Notes under the pieces: model-generated
Told to the model about the DNA's origin: nothing
Seen by the model: the letters and a program-made list of their open reading frames with translations, nothing else
Databases searched by the model: none
Assembly: GCA_019420465.1 (NCBI GenBank)
Contig: JAHZHB010000032.1
Span: forward strand, 1-15,207
DNA from: Lachnospiraceae bacterium
GTDB taxonomy: Bacteria > Bacillota > Clostridia > Lachnospirales > Lachnospiraceae
Reading direction: 5' to 3'
DNA: 15,207 nucleotides
Shown here: piece after piece, positions 13,328 through 15,207 of the stretch
Layout of the letters: each line of letters opens with the position of its first letter
Position numbering within the stretch: position 1 is the stretch's first letter
Translations under genes and position numbers: made by a program

Positions 13328-14122
13328 TTATTCAGCTTCTCTTTCGGTAAAATCTGCCGGGTCTACCGGATTTCCATCTTTTGTCATGGCAAAATACACA
13401 TGCGTACCTTCCTGCTTATAGTATCTTGTCGGATCAGCTACAGTAGCGATCGTCTCCCCACCGGTGATCTTATCGCCCTCTTTTACACAGACATCCTTCA
13501 GCTGTCCGTACACCGCCTCATAACCGTTTCCGAGGCTTACCGTCACTGTATCTCCTGTTTCTACGCTGGTAAAACATTCCTTCACTGTTCCGGCACAGAC
13601 AGCTTTTACCGGATCCCCGGCTTTTGCACGGAGCAACACTGCAGGATTGCATTTATACACATTCAGTGTTGGAAAATACACCGTCTTATCCATACTGTAA
13701 TCCATCACGATCGCACCGTTTACCGGCCACGAAATCGTACTGTTTGCAGAAAACTGTGGCACAGCTGCAGAAACAGTTTTGGTTTCTTCTTTTGCAGAAG
13801 ACTTGTTTGTCTGTGTATCTTCAGTATCTGTCTCATTTTTTGCCTCTGTATCTGCAATAACTTCATCTGCAGCAGTTTCCACCGTCTGTGTCAGATTATT
13901 TTCTGTAGAAGTATCTTTCGTCCTGTCATCTGCGGCTGCTGTCTGGCTGGTATCCTCTGGCATCTCTAAAATCTTTTTTTCAATAGTCTCTGTACTTTGT
14001 GCTGTTGTTGTCTGTTCTTTTGACGGGTTCTGTTCTGTTTTATATAACGAAATTCCGGCCGCTACAGCTGTTGCCAGAAGAATACCACCCATTGTCATAC
14101 GAATCGCTTTGTTTTTACTCAT
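13328..14122 (-). CDS. spoIIQ: SpoIIQ-like stage II sporulation protein with degenerate M23 domain
   Basis: This 264-residue protein starts at the ATG at 14122 (GAGGTG 6 bases upstream); the ATG at 14140 has no SD. It has one N-terminal membrane helix (about 10-27), a Thr/Glu-rich linker (about 30-125) and a C-terminal LytM/M23 domain (about 131-257). SpoIIQ is the forespore membrane protein that binds SpoIIIAH across the intermembrane space during engulfment. The name rests on this architecture and on spoIID immediately upstream. Aligned by eye to the M23 pattern, the first HxxxD zinc motif is replaced (N159 and L163), and the final HxH reads HVY (H241, Y243). Metal binding and endopeptidase activity are therefore probably lost, so a structural role is likely. 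A sigma-F-type promoter at 14160-14189 supports the identification. Confidence 0.8.
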   Translation of the reverse strand: MSKNKAIRMTMGGILLATAVAAGISLYKTEQNPSKEQTTTAQSTETIEKKILEMPEDTSQTAAADDRTKDTSTENNLTQTVETAADEVIADTEAKNETDTEDTQTNKSSAKEETKTVSAAVPQFSANSTISWPVNGAIVMDYSMDKTVYFPTLNVYKCNPAVLLRAKAGDPVKAVCAGTVKECFTSVETGDTVTVSLGNGYEAVYGQLKDVCVKEGDKITGGETIATVADPTRYYKQEGTHVYFAMTKDGNPVDPADFTEREAE

Positions 14123-14159
14123 GTTTTTCACCTCAATCATTGTCTATTGCTTTCAAAAA

Positions 14160-14189
14160 AAGTATTTCCAGATTGAGGGAATCTATACA
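14160..14189 (-). promoter_or_regulatory. candidate sigma-F promoter of spoIIQ
   Basis: On the minus strand TGTATA (14184-14189) stands 14 bases before GGAAATACTT (14160-14169). The -10 matches the sigma-F consensus GGNRAYAMTW at all ten positions and the -35 matches WGCATA at five of six; the spacing is about one base short of the usual 15. It lies in the spoIID-spoIIQ gap, starting RNA about 30 bases before the spoIIQ ATG. Bacillus spoIIQ is sigma-F controlled. Confidence 0.6.
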
Positions 14190-14195
14190 CTGTTT

Positions 14196-14984
14196 TTAAA
14201 AAGAAAACACATAGTGCGGATAATAGTATTTCAGAATCTCCTGACAGCTTTTTCCCTGACCGGCCAGTATCTCACATCCATACAGACTCATTCCATAACC
14301 ATGACCGATCCCATAACAGGTAAATACAAAACGTCCCCCCTCTTTTTTTATCGTAAAACAGGAAGAAGATAATCCCAGAAGATTGCGTATCTTCTCGCCG
14401 GAAAACGTGGACTGCTCAGTCTGTACATATTGTACATAGTCTGCTTCATCTTTTTGTACGGTTTTAATATGTATAGCAGCATCTGCTCCCACATTTTCCG
14501 AAAACAGTCTATGTCTGATATAATCTTCTGTAAAAGAAAACACCTGCATATACCCAGGTGCATCCCTATCCCAACTACTTTCTGCATGACTATCCCGTGT
14601 TTTTCCTGCAGAAACGGCATGATACGAAAGTACAGCCCTCTCACCATTCACTGTTGCATACACCTGTGCCGTTTCTTCCACAGCCTGCCGGTACAGTACC
14701 ATCCTGTCTCTGTATTCTTTTTCCTGTGTAATTGAAACAGCCGCCTGCAAAAGTTTTTCCCATTCTGCAGCACTGTATTTTTCCAATGCAGACCGAAAGA
14801 CAATAGCCTTTGCTTTCAGGGCTTCTATATTTCTGCTCTGCGGATCACTCTGATACAGCATAACAGAAACAGCTGTATCCAGAGCTTTATCCTCACCCCA
14901 CACCGCCTTGTTCCCATTCCAGAAAATAACAAACAATAGCGGCATCAGTAAAAGTAAAACAACGCAGGAAAGAAAGTTTTTCAT
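14196..14984 (-). CDS. spoIID: SpoIID-like stage II sporulation protein, catalytically atypical
   Basis: This 262-residue protein has an N-terminal membrane helix (about 5-22) and a SpoIID/LytB-type domain. SpoIID is the mother-cell lytic transglycosylase of the SpoIID-SpoIIP-SpoIIM complex that trims peptidoglycan during engulfment. Family motifs are IEALKAKAIVFRSAL (53-67), SYHAVSAGKTRDSH (120-133) and GIGHGYGMSLYGCEILAGQG (225-244), which is the HGxGMSQxGA block with Leu for Gln, ending in EILKYYYP. The catalytic Glu of the usual AAEMP segment, eight residues before the EALKAQ motif, is Ser here (S46 in YQSDPQS, with the Pro kept at P48). The protein is also shorter than the usual 300-350 residues. 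AGGA lies 8 bases before the ATG. Family membership is solid; activity is doubtful. Confidence 0.85.
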   Translation of the reverse strand: MKNFLSCVVLLLLMPLLFVIFWNGNKAVWGEDKALDTAVSVMLYQSDPQSRNIEALKAKAIVFRSALEKYSAAEWEKLLQAAVSITQEKEYRDRMVLYRQAVEETAQVYATVNGERAVLSYHAVSAGKTRDSHAESSWDRDAPGYMQVFSFTEDYIRHRLFSENVGADAAIHIKTVQKDEADYVQYVQTEQSTFSGEKIRNLLGLSSSCFTIKKEGGRFVFTCYGIGHGYGMSLYGCEILAGQGKSCQEILKYYYPHYVFSF

Positions 14985-15016
14985 CGTCTGCTTCCTGTCC
15001 TCGTACTATGTATCCC

Positions 15017-15042
15017 AATATATGTGTACCGTTATTTTATTA
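15017..15042 (-). promoter_or_regulatory. weak candidate sigma-E promoter of spoIID
   Basis: CATATATT (15017-15024, minus strand) differs from the sigma-E -10 CATACATT at one position. The best -35-like match, TAATAAA (15036-15042), is only 11 bases away, shorter than the usual 14. No better sporulation promoter is seen before spoIID, so this is listed with low confidence. Confidence 0.25.
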
Positions 15043-15114
15043 GAAGTTGTCCTGTATTTGCCGATACTGCACAATCAAAATTGATCCACTGAGCCAATTG
15101 GGGATATGCATAAC

Positions 15115-15151
15115 AAAAAGAGAGTTTACAGAACTTCTGTAAACTCTCTTT
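15115..15151 (-). terminator. intrinsic terminator after tRNA-Lys
   Basis: A perfect 15-bp stem (15117-15131 with 15137-15151) with a 5-base loop gives a T-run at the end on the minus strand (complement of 15115-15119). It begins 3 bases after the tRNA 3' end and separates the tRNA transcript from spoIID. Confidence 0.93.
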
Positions 15152-15154
15152 GCA

Positions 15155-15207
15155 TGAGGCATCGGGGATTCGAACCCCGGACAACTTGATTAAAAGTCAA
15201 GTGCTCT
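15155..15207 (-). tRNA. tRNA-Lys (UUU anticodon), 5' part beyond window
   Basis: On the minus strand the anticodon arm reads CTTGA-CTTTTAA-TCAAG, with anticodon TTT at 15192-15194. It is followed by the variable loop, the T arm CGGGG-TTCGAAT-CCCCG and the 3' acceptor strand ATGCCTC with discriminator A at 15155. CCA is not encoded. About 20 bases (the 5' acceptor strand and most of the D arm) lie outside the window. Confidence 0.95.

Noticed and set aside
15078..15101. Short palindromes ATCAAAATTGAT-like and CCAATTGG upstream of spoIID
   Set aside because: Short AT-rich palindromes with no clear relation to a promoter; expected by chance.

Overview
The window reads as chromosomal core sequence from a spore-forming member of the Clostridia, most likely a Lachnospiraceae-type gut anaerobe. 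The grounds are the gene set and order (holB-ricT-trmN6-rsmI, metK behind an S-box riboswitch, spoIID-spoIIQ), a CBS/DRTGG-regulated family II pyrophosphatase, strong AGGAGG-type ribosome binding sites and sigma-A promoters. Genus is not assigned. I see no insertion sequence, prophage, CRISPR array or defence locus.

Bases 1-6201 (minus strand) look like one operon: sensor kinase, OmpR-type response regulator, guanylate-kinase-like protein, DNA polymerase III delta' (holB), ricT, a tRNA adenine-N6 methyltransferase-like gene and rsmI (cut by the window edge). It is a modified version of the Bacillus tmk-darA-yaaR-holB-ricT-yabA-yabB-yazA-rsmI cluster. A two-component system leads it, a divergent P-loop kinase sits where tmk would be, and yabA and yazA are absent.

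Bases 6202-6569 are a divergent control region: the kinase promoter on the minus strand, and a sigma-A promoter, SAM-I riboswitch and intrinsic terminator in front of metK on the plus strand. metK and murA converge on two terminators (7783-7853). murA has its own promoter and a structured leader of about 170 nt. Upstream of it lie a flavin reductase-like gene and the pyrophosphatase (promoter at 11828-11856), both on the minus strand.

A divergent plus-strand gene (12015-12737) encodes a small double-S1 RNA-binding protein. It converges with a YazA/YhbQ-like GIY-YIG gene on a bidirectional terminator that includes the GIY-YIG stop codon. Upstream of the GIY-YIG gene is a promoter plus an unexplained structured leader with a possible small ORF. 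The last genes are spoIIQ and spoIID, the forespore and mother-cell parts of the engulfment machinery. Both look stripped of expected catalytic residues, and spoIIQ has a good sigma-F-type promoter of its own. The window ends in a partial tRNA-Lys(UUU) with a strong terminator.

The window is mostly housekeeping DNA. The points that deserve a second look are the degenerate SpoIID/SpoIIQ pair, the GIY-YIG leader, the murA leader, and the two-component system plus odd kinase heading the holB operon.
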